From: a virus
Strand: one strand, 5' to 3'
Virus record (IMG/VR): IMGVR_UViG_3300044825_000543
Location: 1 to 34,929 of that record
Length of the DNA stretch: 34,929 nucleotides
The position numbers and the translations under genes were made by a program. The notes under the pieces are model-generated. The model saw only the letters and a program-made list of their open reading frames with translations, made no database searches and was not told the origin of the DNA. Positions 24,049 to 31,287 of the stretch are shown in pieces. The number at the start of each line of letters is the position of its first letter. Positions within the stretch are counted from its first letter, which is position 1.

Positions 24049-25257
24049 CTAGAAGATCCTGATATCGAGGGTGTTAATGCTCGCGTACGACAGGTGACGA
24101 ACCGCCAGCGCCAGGGCGCACACACCGTCATCATGCAAGCCTGGTGGCGCTTCATAGCGTACGCCTGTGCGCGTGTGTTCGTAGCCAAAGGCTTCCAACT
24201 CCGCTCGTAGCCAGCCATCCGGCACACGGATCCGCTGCTGCTGGATGGCGGCGGCCAAGCCTTCCATCAACTGCTGCTTGCTGCCTGCCGTGAACTTGAA
24301 TCCCTCCACGCAGGGCAGCGTCCGTTGCAGATCCTCCACGATGGGATCGCCCACGCCTGTGCTGTCGATCAGGGCTGGCAACTCTCCAATCATCCTGGTC
24401 AGTTTGGCCTTTGTGTCCGACCACTGCCCCTGCCACCGCTCTAGTGCCACTACTGACCCATTAGCGTCCAATCCGACCGCAACTGTCCAGTCTTGGCTCT
24501 TTGCGAGGTCTACGCCCCAAACGGCTACCGCCCCCTCCTGCATGGGCGCGATGCACTTGGCGATAGCGTCAATGCCGAATGGGTTGCCACCATCGTCGGA
24601 TGGCTCGGCCAAGTACAACTCCCTGAACACGGATCGCGGCAAGTCGCGCTCGGCGGCCTCCACTTCCTCCCGCGTAATAACCTTGCCCTCTACGGCGTCC
24701 CATGCCGTCAGGCGGTGGTAGGCCACATCCCCGTCCGGGTTCTGCAAGGCGCGCTGCGCCATGTGATGCACCCAGTTGCGCCTGCCGCGCACGTTGCCGA
24801 TTATCCGCACCGGGCCGCTGGTAGCAGTCAGTGTCGAGCGGACGGCGTGCCAGACATCCTCGCGCATGCGAGTGGCCTCGTCCAGCACTGCCGACCACAC
24901 ATCCTCGCCGTACAGGTTGTCGGCATCGTCGCCAGACTTAAACCACACCTTTGCGCCGTTAGCGAGCCGTACCCATCGCTGGCTGTCGTGCGCCTCCCAG
25001 AAACGCTTGGTAGGGTCAGCCTGCCGCATCCAGCCCTTCATGCGCTCAAACGCAATGCCGGACTGGGAGTAGACCGGGGCTACCCACCAGTGCATCGCGT
25101 CCGGCTTGCCGTTCCAAGCCTTCTCCAGTTGCCACGCCATGCAACCTACGGTCTTGCCGCACTTCGTGGCGGCTTCGATCACACAGATGCGCTTGGGATC
25201 GTCTATGGCTTCCTTCTGCCGCTGGTACAGGAGCGGGAGCGCCAGCCGTGCCTTCAT
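24049..25257 (-). CDS. terL: Terminase large subunit, 402 aa
   Basis: Packaging motor ATPase and nuclease. Walker A lies in AATKCGKT (29-36), Walker B in AVLDEA (123-128), coupling motif in SGPVRIIGN (147-155). The nuclease domain shows WGVDLAKSQDW with D250, LIDSTGVGD with D298 and D304, and the final acidic pair in LHDDGVC (376-377). Length is short but all motifs are present. The gene follows the small subunit by three bases and precedes the portal. The packaging strategy cannot be read from the sequence alone. Confidence 0.9.
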   Translation of the reverse strand: MKARLALPLLYQRQKEAIDDPKRICVIEAATKCGKTVGCMAWQLEKAWNGKPDAMHWWVAPVYSQSGIAFERMKGWMRQADPTKRFWEAHDSQRWVRLANGAKVWFKSGDDADNLYGEDVWSAVLDEATRMREDVWHAVRSTLTATSGPVRIIGNVRGRRNWVHHMAQRALQNPDGDVAYHRLTAWDAVEGKVITREEVEAAERDLPRSVFRELYLAEPSDDGGNPFGIDAIAKCIAPMQEGAVAVWGVDLAKSQDWTVAVGLDANGSVVALERWQGQWSDTKAKLTRMIGELPALIDSTGVGDPIVEDLQRTLPCVEGFKFTAGSKQQLMEGLAAAIQQQRIRVPDGWLRAELEAFGYEHTRTGVRYEAPPGLHDDGVCALALAVRHLSYASINTLDIRIF

Positions 25258-25260
25258 GCG

Positions 25261-25629
25261 TCAGTCCCGCGCTTGCAGGCGGATCGGCAGCAGTTCCACG
25301 ATCTCGGTGGCCTGCCCCTCGTCCAGGCGTTCGGTGCGGTCTGCCACGCTGTAGGTGTCCACATTGTCCTTGTGCATGGTGGTCAGCAACTTGATCGCGG
25401 CCAACTTCTCGCGTGCGGTGGTGGCATTGGTCAGGATGTTGACCACGACCTTGGGCAGCGTGACGTATATCTCTTCGGGGATCTGCCAGCCGCGCAGGAT
25501 GGCACGCCGCAGCAGGCGCAGGTCGCCGCGTGGCTTCTCTGGGCGCACCAGTTCAGAGGCTCCCCTACCCTCGGCATCAGCCGGGTTTGCGTTGTCGCTT
25601 TCCGTGTCCATCCCGGAACGATACGGCAT
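25261..25629 (-). CDS. Putative terminase small subunit, 122 aa
   Basis: Located directly before terL, the usual place of the DNA-recognition subunit. The N-terminal 30 residues are polar and flexible. The middle, RGDLRLLRRAILRGWQIPEEIYVTLPKVVVNIL, appears as a helix-turn-helix-like bundle (in separate helices about 34-66), and TTAREKLAAIKLLTTM follows as a long helix. No diagnostic motif exists, so the call rests on position, size and helical pattern. Start shares its A with the TGA of the glycosyltransferase gene. Confidence 0.65.
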   Translation of the reverse strand: MPYRSGMDTESDNANPADAEGRGASELVRPEKPRGDLRLLRRAILRGWQIPEEIYVTLPKVVVNILTNATTAREKLAAIKLLTTMHKDNVDTYSVADRTERLDEGQATEIVELLPIRLQARD

Positions 25630-26519
25630 CAGTCAGGCTTGCGAATGCTGTCGCGCACAATCCTTGGCGCAGCAGCATTCCAGTTAACCATGTGGTGGAA
25701 TCGCGGAGCCACATGCTCTGCCCTGTAGTCCGCGAGCGTGCTGACCTTGACGCACGATGGCGCGTACATGACCGAGTAGAACGACTTGACGTAAGTGCCG
25801 AACTTTCGGTAGATGTCGGTTGCGCCCCCAGCATTTGCCTGGGTCTGTATCTGCGTCAGCATGAGTTGCATGACCGTAAGGAACAGCGCGCCTCTCCTGC
25901 CATGCGTAAGGACTGTATTGACGTCCTCGTTCATAAGCCCGACAAACTGAAACGGCCTGTCGGTGCAGCAGATCCACGAGTTCATCACCTTACGCCTGAA
26001 CATGATGCTGTTGCCGTTGGACCTGCTGCCGAGCATCTGCGATCCACCGCCAATCCAATCTCCACCCTGGCTTGTCGCGACTGAATGCAGCGGAACATGC
26101 CTCATCAGGTCGACAAGGTGCTTCAGTGCCTCGTTGAATGTCTTGCGTACTGACACGCTTTCTCGCAAATACATTCCGTCTGAACCCAGGCGATAGCAGA
26201 ATCCTGTGTAGTCATCATCCAGTTGCATGAAGTAGCGAACACCCACTTGCCTCGCTAGTTCCCAGCATGCGTTACGCGCAAAGAGAATTGACCTGCGATC
26301 CCCGAAGTTGTTGCCCTCATCGATCCGTGAGGCCATATCTCGCTTGCAGAACATCAGAACCTTGTCGCCAAATCTCTTTCGGTATTCGTCGCCCTGCTTG
26401 TCCTCGTCATCAATGACGATGTAGAGCCTGCCGTCATAGCCAAATCGCTGAAGAAGGTCAAACGTGACAACGCGATCTGACCTGCCGTGAGTCAGAATAA
26501 AGATCGCAAAGTCATTCAT
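25629..26519 (-). CDS. TET-associated-type glycosyltransferase (TAGT-like), 296 aa
   Basis: GT-A enzyme resembling the TAGT family described beside TET/JBP dioxygenases in phages that hypermodify DNA bases. Visible marks: N-terminal IFILTHGRSDR (6-16), nucleotide-sugar strand LYIVIDDED (32-40), metal-binding DDD (101-103) in FMQLDDDYTGF, and the acid motif LMNEDVNTVLTHGRRG (195-210). The start at MNDF has GAAGGAG six bases upstream and overlaps the ParB-like stop. Base composition is clearly lower in GC than its neighbours (about 48% in one 60-base sample), suggesting recent transfer. No TET/JBP or cytosine methyltransferase is present, so the acceptor may be another base or a protein. Confidence 0.75.
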   Translation of the reverse strand: MNDFAIFILTHGRSDRVVTFDLLQRFGYDGRLYIVIDDEDKQGDEYRKRFGDKVLMFCKRDMASRIDEGNNFGDRRSILFARNACWELARQVGVRYFMQLDDDYTGFCYRLGSDGMYLRESVSVRKTFNEALKHLVDLMRHVPLHSVATSQGGDWIGGGSQMLGSRSNGNSIMFRRKVMNSWICCTDRPFQFVGLMNEDVNTVLTHGRRGALFLTVMQLMLTQIQTQANAGGATDIYRKFGTYVKSFYSVMYAPSCVKVSTLADYRAEHVAPRFHHMVNWNAAAPRIVRDSIRKPD

Positions 26520-27279
26520 CTTCATCTCCTTCGATCTTGGCAAGCATTCCCATCTCCTTCGTGATGTGTATCAGGCCGTTCTCCAGCGCCTTGTCGAAGT
26601 CGATAATTACAAGCGCGCTGTCTTCCATAAGGCGCTGCATGTCGGCGCTGGCGTGCGCGTAGTACTCCGCGATGGCGCTGAAGTTGAACACGGTGTGCCG
26701 CTCTGCCGCAGATGCCAGGAAGTCGCGCACCTCGTCAGGCATGTCCGCATTGGCGATCTCCTCAAGCAGTTTGAGCGTCTTGGCGCGATCCATGAGCGCA
26801 GACACTGGCGGACAGTCCCCGGTGGGCTGGTATATGGGCAACTCCATCTTGGCCGTGTACGGGTTGTCTGCCTGCGTGGTTACGTCCTGCGCCATTGCCT
26901 CCAGTTCCTTGGCGTCGTAGCCAGCCGCATCGCGCAGTGTCTCGTCCTCTGCGGCAATGGCCTTGAGTTGCTGCATAAGTGCGGCATCGTCCCAGGTAGC
27001 AAGTTCTGCTGTGCGATTGTCCGCAATAGCAAACGCCGTGGCTTCAGCACCTTTCAGATGCGTTCGCACAATGTCGACATGCTTCCAGCCCAGTGCCTTC
27101 ATTGCCTGATAGCGCCCATTGCCTGCGCGAATGACGTTGTCCTGATCCACGATCAGCGGATGCTGCTGCCCAAACCTTGCAAGCGATGCCTTGATTGCGT
27201 CGATGTTGCGCTCGTCGTGCAAGCGCACGTTGGCTGGATCAGGAACGATGCTTCCGATGTCTACTCGCTGGATGTCCAT
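26512..27279 (-). CDS. ParB/Srx-fold protein with extra C-terminal domain, 255 aa
   Basis: Residues 1-100 carry the ParB N-terminal fold: IGSIVPDPANVRLHDE, AIKASLARFGQQHPLIVD and the AGNGRYQA motif (52-59) that binds nucleotide in this superfamily. The C-terminal 110 residues (PIYQPTG, then AAERHTVFNFSAIAEYYAHAS and ALVIIDFDKALENG) form a domain I recognise from other phage ParB-like proteins of unknown role. It is not a plasmid-type ParB, as there is no parA or parS. It is adjacent to the TAGT-like gene and terminase, a known pairing in base-modification operons. Start follows a short spacer with a hairpin. Confidence 0.8.
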   Translation of the reverse strand: MDIQRVDIGSIVPDPANVRLHDERNIDAIKASLARFGQQHPLIVDQDNVIRAGNGRYQAMKALGWKHVDIVRTHLKGAEATAFAIADNRTAELATWDDAALMQQLKAIAAEDETLRDAAGYDAKELEAMAQDVTTQADNPYTAKMELPIYQPTGDCPPVSALMDRAKTLKLLEEIANADMPDEVRDFLASAAERHTVFNFSAIAEYYAHASADMQRLMEDSALVIIDFDKALENGLIHITKEMGMLAKIEGDEDE

Positions 27280-27301
27280 GCTGCGCACGATACATACGAC
27301 A

Positions 27302-27328
27302 GCGCCCACACCATCAAGGCGTGGGCGC
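27302..27328 (-). terminator. Hairpin between membrane peptide and ParB-like gene
   Basis: GCGCCCAC (27302-27309) and GTGGGCGC (27321-27328) form a perfect 8-bp stem with an 11-base loop. No T-run follows on the minus strand. It marks the end of the lysis-type cassette. A weak promoter-like pair (TTGATG and TATGTA, 15 bp apart) overlaps its right side and could serve the ParB-like gene. Confidence 0.45.
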
Positions 27329-27355
27329 GTGTCGCTTCCGGGGGGGTTGTCTAGG

Positions 27356-27478
27356 TCAGTTCTTCTTGAACAGGCTGTTGATCGGCACGACGTTGCCGAC
27401 CACATAGCCGATCACGCCGCACAGCAGCGCGAACCAGATGGATCCAAGGAACGACGAGAAGTCAGCGAGAAGGTGCAT
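27356..27478 (-). CDS. 40-residue membrane peptide, holin-like
   Basis: Encodes a 40-residue peptide with one predicted membrane span: FLGSIWFALLCGVIGYVVG (10-28), preceded by MHLLADFSS and followed by NVVPINSLFKKN with a positively charged end. ATG lies inside the end of the preceding gene, a typical coupled arrangement, with the stop followed by a hairpin. Its size, topology and place after a lipoprotein and an XhlA-like protein suggest a role in lysis (holin, antiholin or single-gene lysis peptide). Function is inferred only. Confidence 0.6.
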   Translation of the reverse strand: MHLLADFSSFLGSIWFALLCGVIGYVVGNVVPINSLFKKN

Positions 27479-27758
27479 TGGGTAGTGTCTCCAGCGTTGC
27501 GCGTGCGATCCGTAGCGCACGCTCCAGATCGACTAGGGCGATGGTAGCGGAAAGCGCCTGGTCCGGCACGCCCTCCATGATGATCGTGACCGACGTTCCC
27601 ATGTAGGGGTCGATCTGCATGGACAGGCTGCGCGTGCCTGTGCCGCATGGGTCGAACCCAAATACGGGCCAGTTCACCTCTGCCCATGCGCTGCCGTCAG
27701 CCGACAGTTCAGGCTGGATGCGCGCCTTGGCTGCCTTGACTCTGTCGCTTTCGCTCAT
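27462..27758 (-). CDS. Hypothetical protein, 98 aa
   Basis: Soluble protein with no recognised family. Start at MSESDR has AAAGG upstream and overlaps the lipoprotein gene by 50 bp in another frame. The N-terminus is a basic helix; the centre is beta-rich (FGFDPCGTGTRSLSMQ, TSVTIIMEGVPDQAL); the end is a helical ALVDLERALRIARATLETL. It shares the cassette with membrane proteins but itself has no signal peptide. Confidence 0.65.
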   Translation of the reverse strand: MSESDRVKAAKARIQPELSADGSAWAEVNWPVFGFDPCGTGTRSLSMQIDPYMGTSVTIIMEGVPDQALSATIALVDLERALRIARATLETLPNAPSR

Positions 27759-28299
27759 CCTGCGCCTTTCGGTACGCGATGTCAAACATGGGGTCTGCAG
27801 CGCGCCGTGCCGCAATGTACTCGCGGATGCCCTCGGCGCTTGCCTCGTCCATGACCTTGGCGGCCAGGTCCGCGTCCCGCATCTGCCTGCGGGGGACTAG
27901 CCCCGTGACGCCTGCCAGCAGCGTCCGAAGGAACTGCCCGATGCCCGTCATCCACAGCAGCGCCACGATGCCGACGATGGCAAGCGCCACCGCGCCGTAG
28001 GTCAGCATGGTGGCCCACCACGGGACAACGTCCTTGACCCCTGGCAGCGCCTGCACGATGGCCTCGGTCGCCCCGATGATGGCGCGCTGTTCGCCCGCCC
28101 CCCCCTGCGCCTCCGTGACAATTCGTCGATCACCAGCCGTAACCCCATACGTTTCGACACGGGCGAACCTGTCCAGGCTGCTTTCGGCGTTGGATCGGAT
28201 CACGCCCGATGCATCGGCGATCCGGGCTGCCGGACTGCACCCGACCGCAAAAAGGGTAGCGGCGAGGTACAGGCAGCGTATGACAGACAGGCTACGCAC
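27709..28299 (-). CDS. Lipoprotein with transmembrane helix, 196 aa
   Basis: N-terminal signal with lipobox FAVGC (cysteine 21), so it is predicted to be lipidated. Residues about 93-118 are a strong membrane span (TYGAVALAIVGIVALLWM), and the C-terminal 70 residues are charged and helical. A lipoprotein with a second span is unlike a classical outer-membrane spanin subunit but could link membranes during lysis. GTG at 28299 is the only start consistent with the signal peptide; it overlaps the previous stop by 8 bp. Gram-negative host implied, not proven. Confidence 0.65.
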   Translation of the reverse strand: MRSLSVIRCLYLAATLFAVGCSPAARIADASGVIRSNAESSLDRFARVETYGVTAGDRRIVTEAQGGAGEQRAIIGATEAIVQALPGVKDVVPWWATMLTYGAVALAIVGIVALLWMTGIGQFLRTLLAGVTGLVPRRQMRDADLAAKVMDEASAEGIREYIAARRAADPMFDIAYRKAQDERKRQSQGSQGAHPA

Positions 28300-28522
28300 C
28301 GAACTTCACGAACCGGGTCAAGATCGCCACGATGCCGCCGACCACGGCAGCAGCCCCCAGCATCCGATGCTTGTACCCCTCGACATCATGCACGCGAGCC
28401 TCCAGCCGCTGGATGGCCCCGGCCAGTTCGTCCTGCCGCGCAAGCAGCGAGTCCACCTTGCCCTCCAAGCGCCCGATGGCAAGCATGATGGACGCGAGTT
28501 CGGATTCCGTGGTCTGGGTCAT
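28292..28522 (-). CDS. XhlA/holin-accessory-like membrane protein, 76 aa
   Basis: N-terminal two thirds form an amphipathic coiled coil (SIMLAIGRLEGKVDSLLAR, IQRLEARVHDVEGYKHR), followed by one C-terminal membrane span (MLGAAAVVGGIVAILTRFV). This is the plan of XhlA/BhlA-type haemolysin-like proteins that accompany holins. Start at MTQTTE; the longer frame upstream overlaps the phosphoesterase. A role in membrane disruption at lysis is likely but unproven. Confidence 0.65.
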   Translation of the reverse strand: MTQTTESELASIMLAIGRLEGKVDSLLARQDELAGAIQRLEARVHDVEGYKHRMLGAAAVVGGIVAILTRFVKFGA

Positions 28523-28538
28523 GTCTGGTGGCACTCCG

Positions 28539-29450
28539 TCAGGCTGGGATGAGTTCGATGCGGGGGCGGGATGTCTCAACCTTATTCCGCCGATGCCGCT
28601 CGACGCTCAACCGCATCCAGTAGCCGCCGTCCGGCTTGGGCGGCCCTCCGCGCTCGATGTGCCAGCCGCCCTTGCCCTCGCCATACTCGTCCTTGTATGT
28701 CCCGACCCGAACGTGGTGCTGGATCTTGCGCTCCACCTTGAACGAGCCGTTGGTGTGCAGGATCTCCTGCGCGATCTCCAGCGACCACCGCTCATGGACA
28801 TGGCCGCACACCACGACATCCGCGCCGGGGATGAACGACGCTTGCCGCCGGACGCGCAGCGTGTCAAACGACATCAGGCCGCCGCCGCCTGACCCGTGGA
28901 AATACTTGAGCGCCAGCGTGGTGTTGCGGTTCTGGACGTTGAGCGTGAAGTGGACCCATCCGCCGTAGCCGCCTGCCACGATGCTGGTCCCGGCCTTGGT
29001 GTTGATGCGCTCAACCAGCCGCGTGGTAAGGCACGTTTCATTTTTTTTGCGCACCGCTGTCTCGTGATTGCCCTCGCCGATCACCACGATGTTGCTGGCG
29101 TACGGCAGCAGGAAGTCGGCGTTGTGCCGCACCAGGCTGTCGAAGTAGTCGGAGGCCATCGCGTGTTCCGGTCGCGTCACGCCATGCTTGACCATGCGCG
29201 GATCGGCCTTTCCGCCCATCGCGCAGAACAGGTCGCCGACATCGACCACTAGCGCGTCGCGCTCAAGCGCCTCGTCAAGGTGCTTGCGCTGCAGGTCGTG
29301 GTCGCTGTGCGGGTTGTCGTGGTGCGCGTCGCCGCGCAGCAGCACCCACAGGCAGTCGTTCACGGTCGGCAGGTCAGCCCATACACGGGTGATGGTCGGC
29401 GCGACCTGCTTGTGCCGCCATGTGCGTGGCTTGCCCGTGCGCGTCATCAT
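28539..29450 (-). CDS. Calcineurin-like metallophosphoesterase, 303 aa
   Basis: Two-metal phosphoesterase. All motifs are present in order: GDAHHDN (D41, H43), VGDLF (D73), GEGNHE (N128, H129), the FHGSGG histidine (H185) and CGHVHE (H217, H219). The substrate may be a nucleotide, nucleic acid end or cyclic nucleotide; the sequence cannot decide. Phages carry similar enzymes near recombination genes, and this one follows rusA with an ATGA overlap. Start at the first of two consecutive ATG codons. Confidence 0.85.
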   Translation of the reverse strand: MMTRTGKPRTWRHKQVAPTITRVWADLPTVNDCLWVLLRGDAHHDNPHSDHDLQRKHLDEALERDALVVDVGDLFCAMGGKADPRMVKHGVTRPEHAMASDYFDSLVRHNADFLLPYASNIVVIGEGNHETAVRKKNETCLTTRLVERINTKAGTSIVAGGYGGWVHFTLNVQNRNTTLALKYFHGSGGGGLMSFDTLRVRRQASFIPGADVVVCGHVHERWSLEIAQEILHTNGSFKVERKIQHHVRVGTYKDEYGEGKGGWHIERGGPPKPDGGYWMRLSVERHRRNKVETSRPRIELIPA

Positions 29451-29941
29451 GCGTCCTCCCATTCAAGGCTGTCAGCCGCGCTCACGCGCAGTTCCCGCAC
29501 GGTGATGCGCGCCCCTGGCTGCTCGCTCGGATGCGCGTAGATCTTCGCCACCCACTGCTCCACGATTGTGGCATCGTCGGCCCACGCAATGCCCGTCAGC
29601 GCGTCCTCGGTGCTACGCAGATACTTGGTGAGGTCCGGGCGCGACACCGGGAACACCGGGCTGCTGCGGCGCAACTTGCCCTGCCTGTTCAGGTGGCTGG
29701 CTGGGCGCGGGACGCGGAACAGGATCGTGAGCGCCAGCGGCGGGTTTAGCGGCTCCTGCCCCTCCATCGCCTCGCGCCCTGCCGCTGCGACGGCTGCGCG
29801 CCACTCCTTGGTCCGCTTGCCCCCTGCGTCAACGATCATGATGCGTCCAGTCCTGCGGTTCGGGAACGCGGACTTGCTGCCGCCCGGTGCAGGCGTGCCG
29901 ACTACGTCAAACACGATGCGCGGCAACTTGTGCGGGGTCAT
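29447..29941 (-). CDS. rusA: RusA-family Holliday junction resolvase, 164 aa
   Basis: Endonuclease that resolves four-way junctions as a dimer. The N-terminus has VGTPAPGGSKSAFPN (14-28), the family opening that forms the basic DNA-binding loop. The catalytic acids lie in RPDLTKYLRSTEDAL (D103, D113) and AWADDATI (D122, D123). It is about 40 residues longer than E. coli RusA. It would work with the ERF protein during recombination-dependent replication and before packaging. Confidence 0.88.
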   Translation of the reverse strand: MTPHKLPRIVFDVVGTPAPGGSKSAFPNRRTGRIMIVDAGGKRTKEWRAAVAAAGREAMEGQEPLNPPLALTILFRVPRPASHLNRQGKLRRSSPVFPVSRPDLTKYLRSTEDALTGIAWADDATIVEQWVAKIYAHPSEQPGARITVRELRVSAADSLEWEDA

Positions 29942-30213
29942 TCGTCGGTGACCTGTATCGGCATGCCCCGGTCGCGCAGTTCACGGAATGTCTCGTCCGT
30001 GCAACGCTGGGCGACGATCTCCAGCGCCTCCTCGTCCAGCGCAAGGTGCGCCAGGTGCGCGTCGGTTGCCTCGCCCGCCATCCATGACACGCAGATGGCG
30101 CGGATGCGCGCAAGGCGCTGCGCGTCGAGCGCCTGCGACTGCCAGCGGTCGCGCTCGTCCTCCAGTTGCTGCACGCGCCGCGCAAGGATCGTGTGCAGTT
30201 CGGCGTGCGTCAT
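29938..30213 (-). CDS. Hypothetical protein, 91 aa
   Basis: Largely helical, with a coiled-coil N-terminal half (RRVQQLEDERDRWQSQALDA) and a C-terminal segment ALEIVAQRCTDETFRELRD. No recognised family. It is coupled to rusA through a 4-bp overlap and could be an accessory of the recombination cassette. Confidence 0.68.
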   Translation of the reverse strand: MTHAELHTILARRVQQLEDERDRWQSQALDAQRLARIRAICVSWMAGEATDAHLAHLALDEEALEIVAQRCTDETFRELRDRGMPIQVTDE

Positions 30214-30216
30214 GCG

Positions 30217-30399
30217 TCAGCCTATGCCGATGCGCGCAGCGGTATCGCGCTTGAGCCTTTCCAATGCCTCGGTGCGCCTCCGTGCGCACCGCAGCGCGGC
30301 CATGCGCTCGGCATCGGTCTGCCTGCCCATCATCGCTGCGCGGATCGTGGCGCGATGCAGCGCGGCGACGGTGCAGGGTCGTGTGTGCGGGTCATGCAC
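30217..30399 (-). CDS. Possible small basic protein, 60 aa
   Basis: Weakly supported. The frame fits the operon (its stop is three bases before the next ATG) but has no ribosome binding site. GTG at 30399 is preceded by a GC hairpin; ATG codons inside (30333, 30330) also lack a site. The C-terminal half is very basic (AALRCARRRTEALERLKRD) and would bind nucleic acid if made. Confidence 0.42.
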   Translation of the reverse strand: MHDPHTRPCTVAALHRATIRAAMMGRQTDAERMAALRCARRRTEALERLKRDTAARIGIG

Positions 30400-30432
30400 G
30401 CCGGGAATCTACCCGCGTGCCGCCCGTGGCTG

Positions 30433-30666
30433 TCAAGCGTGCGGTACGGTCATCTGCATGATCTTGGCAAGGTCGTACGGGCCGAAGCCGTTGCACAGCG
30501 CATTCCGTTCGATCAGCCTGCCGTCCGGCTCTTCCCATCCGTACCAGATTGTGGTGGTGTCCCAGGTGAACCACATCGTGCCGTAGCGATCCACGGCTAT
30601 GTAGCCACGGGGCGTCCTTGCGATTGCAAAGCCCTTTGCCTGCAGCAGTCCTGCGATCTCCTTCAT
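30433..30666 (-). CDS. Hypothetical protein, 77 aa
   Basis: AAAGGAG lies eight bases before ATG. The protein has a helical start and an aromatic beta-rich centre (YIAVDRYGTMWFTWDTTTIW), like a small barrel or WW-type fold, but no family is recognised. It sits in the string of small genes between csrA-like and rusA. Confidence 0.7.
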   Translation of the reverse strand: MKEIAGLLQAKGFAIARTPRGYIAVDRYGTMWFTWDTTTIWYGWEEPDGRLIERNALCNGFGPYDLAKIMQMTVPHA

Positions 30667-30860
30667 GGTGTCTCCTTTCGCTTGCGGTGAATGCGGTCAG
30701 CCCAGCCCAGGTTGGGCAGGATCGGGTAGTGCCGCAGCAGCCGCCGCGCCTGCTGCCGGATCGCTGCCGGAACCCTCGGCGTCAGCCTTGGGTCCAGCAA
30801 CTCAAACATGAACTGGCGCACTGCGTCAATGGCTCGCGCTTCCTCGTCGGGTAGGGTCAT
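30663..30860 (-). CDS. BPSL0761-family protein, 65 aa
   Basis: Matches, by pattern, a small uncharacterised family named after Burkholderia BPSL0761: MTLPDEEARAID near the start, FMFELLDPRLTPRVP in the middle and RQQARRLLRHYP (43-54) before a tail with basic residues. Members occur in Proteobacteria and their phages; the function is not known. Start is fixed by an ATGA overlap on the previous gene. Confidence 0.75.
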   Translation of the reverse strand: MTLPDEEARAIDAVRQFMFELLDPRLTPRVPAAIRQQARRLLRHYPILPNLGWADRIHRKRKETP

Positions 30861-31084
30861 CGTGCATCCCCAAAGCAGTCCCACCCGCGATGCTTCGCGT
30901 ACTTGTATTCATCCCCATACGCCCCCATCAGATTCCTGCACAGTTCCCGCCTTGCCTCGTCGCGCTCATTGCGTAGCCGTTCAATCTCGTAGATCGCTAG
31001 TTTCGCAGCCATTGCTATACGAAGATCGCCACACGCGGCATCGCTGCATTGGAGCCTTCGTAGCGTTTCGATGATGTCGCTCAT
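30857..31084 (-). CDS. Hypothetical protein with YAKxRGWDCF motif, 75 aa
   Basis: Helical protein ending in RNERDEARRELC followed by YKYAKHRGWDCFGD. The same ending occurs in the 103-residue gene at 31867-32178, so the two are paralogues. No catalytic function is visible. Such charged helices followed by a short Trp-Cys motif may mediate protein contacts. ATGA overlap with the csrA-like gene. Confidence 0.72.
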   Translation of the reverse strand: MSDIIETLRRLQCSDAACGDLRIAMAAKLAIYEIERLRNERDEARRELCRNLMGAYGDEYKYAKHRGWDCFGDAR

Positions 31085-31287
31085 CGCGCCTCCTGCACGC
31101 GCAGGTCGGTGGCGCGGATCTCCCTGCCGATCACGACTTCATGCGGCGCGGCAATACCCAGCCTCATACGCCCGTTGACCGTGCGCACGACGGTCAGCGA
31201 CGCCAGAAGCCTGCCTGCCTGGTCGCGCAGCACAACCCTCTCCTTGGGGCGCATTGTCAGCACCAGCATTCCCAGTTCGTCATTCAT
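31081..31287 (-). CDS. csrA-like: CsrA-like RNA-binding regulator, 68 aa
   Basis: Strong resemblance to CsrA/RsmA, the homodimeric protein that binds GGA motifs in mRNA leaders and controls translation and stability. After a six-residue extension the protein reads MLVLTMRPKERVVL, then LTVVRTVNGRMRLGIAAPHEVVIGREI, aligning with the CsrA strands. Leu4 (CsrA numbering) and the REI arginine, both RNA contacts, are kept. An insertion of about five residues lies between strands 1 and 2. ATG at 31287 overlaps the previous stop; ATG at 31269 would give the canonical 62-residue length. Targets may include the phage's own AGGAGAGA leaders or host mRNAs. Confidence 0.8.
   Translation of the reverse strand: MNDELGMLVLTMRPKERVVLRDQAGRLLASLTVVRTVNGRMRLGIAAPHEVVIGREIRATDLRVQEAR

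Noticed and set aside
22270-24210. 646-codon open frame on the plus strand
   Set aside because: Antisense shadow of the portal gene, which has clear family motifs on the minus strand.
26512-27405. ParB-like gene as a plasmid partition system
   Set aside because: No parA, no parS-like palindromes; the extra C-terminal domain and terminase context point to a phage-specific role.
27280-27405. N-terminal extension of the ParB-like gene to 27405
   Set aside because: It would read through the hairpin and the 40-residue gene and is low-complexity; ATG at 27279 starts the conserved fold.
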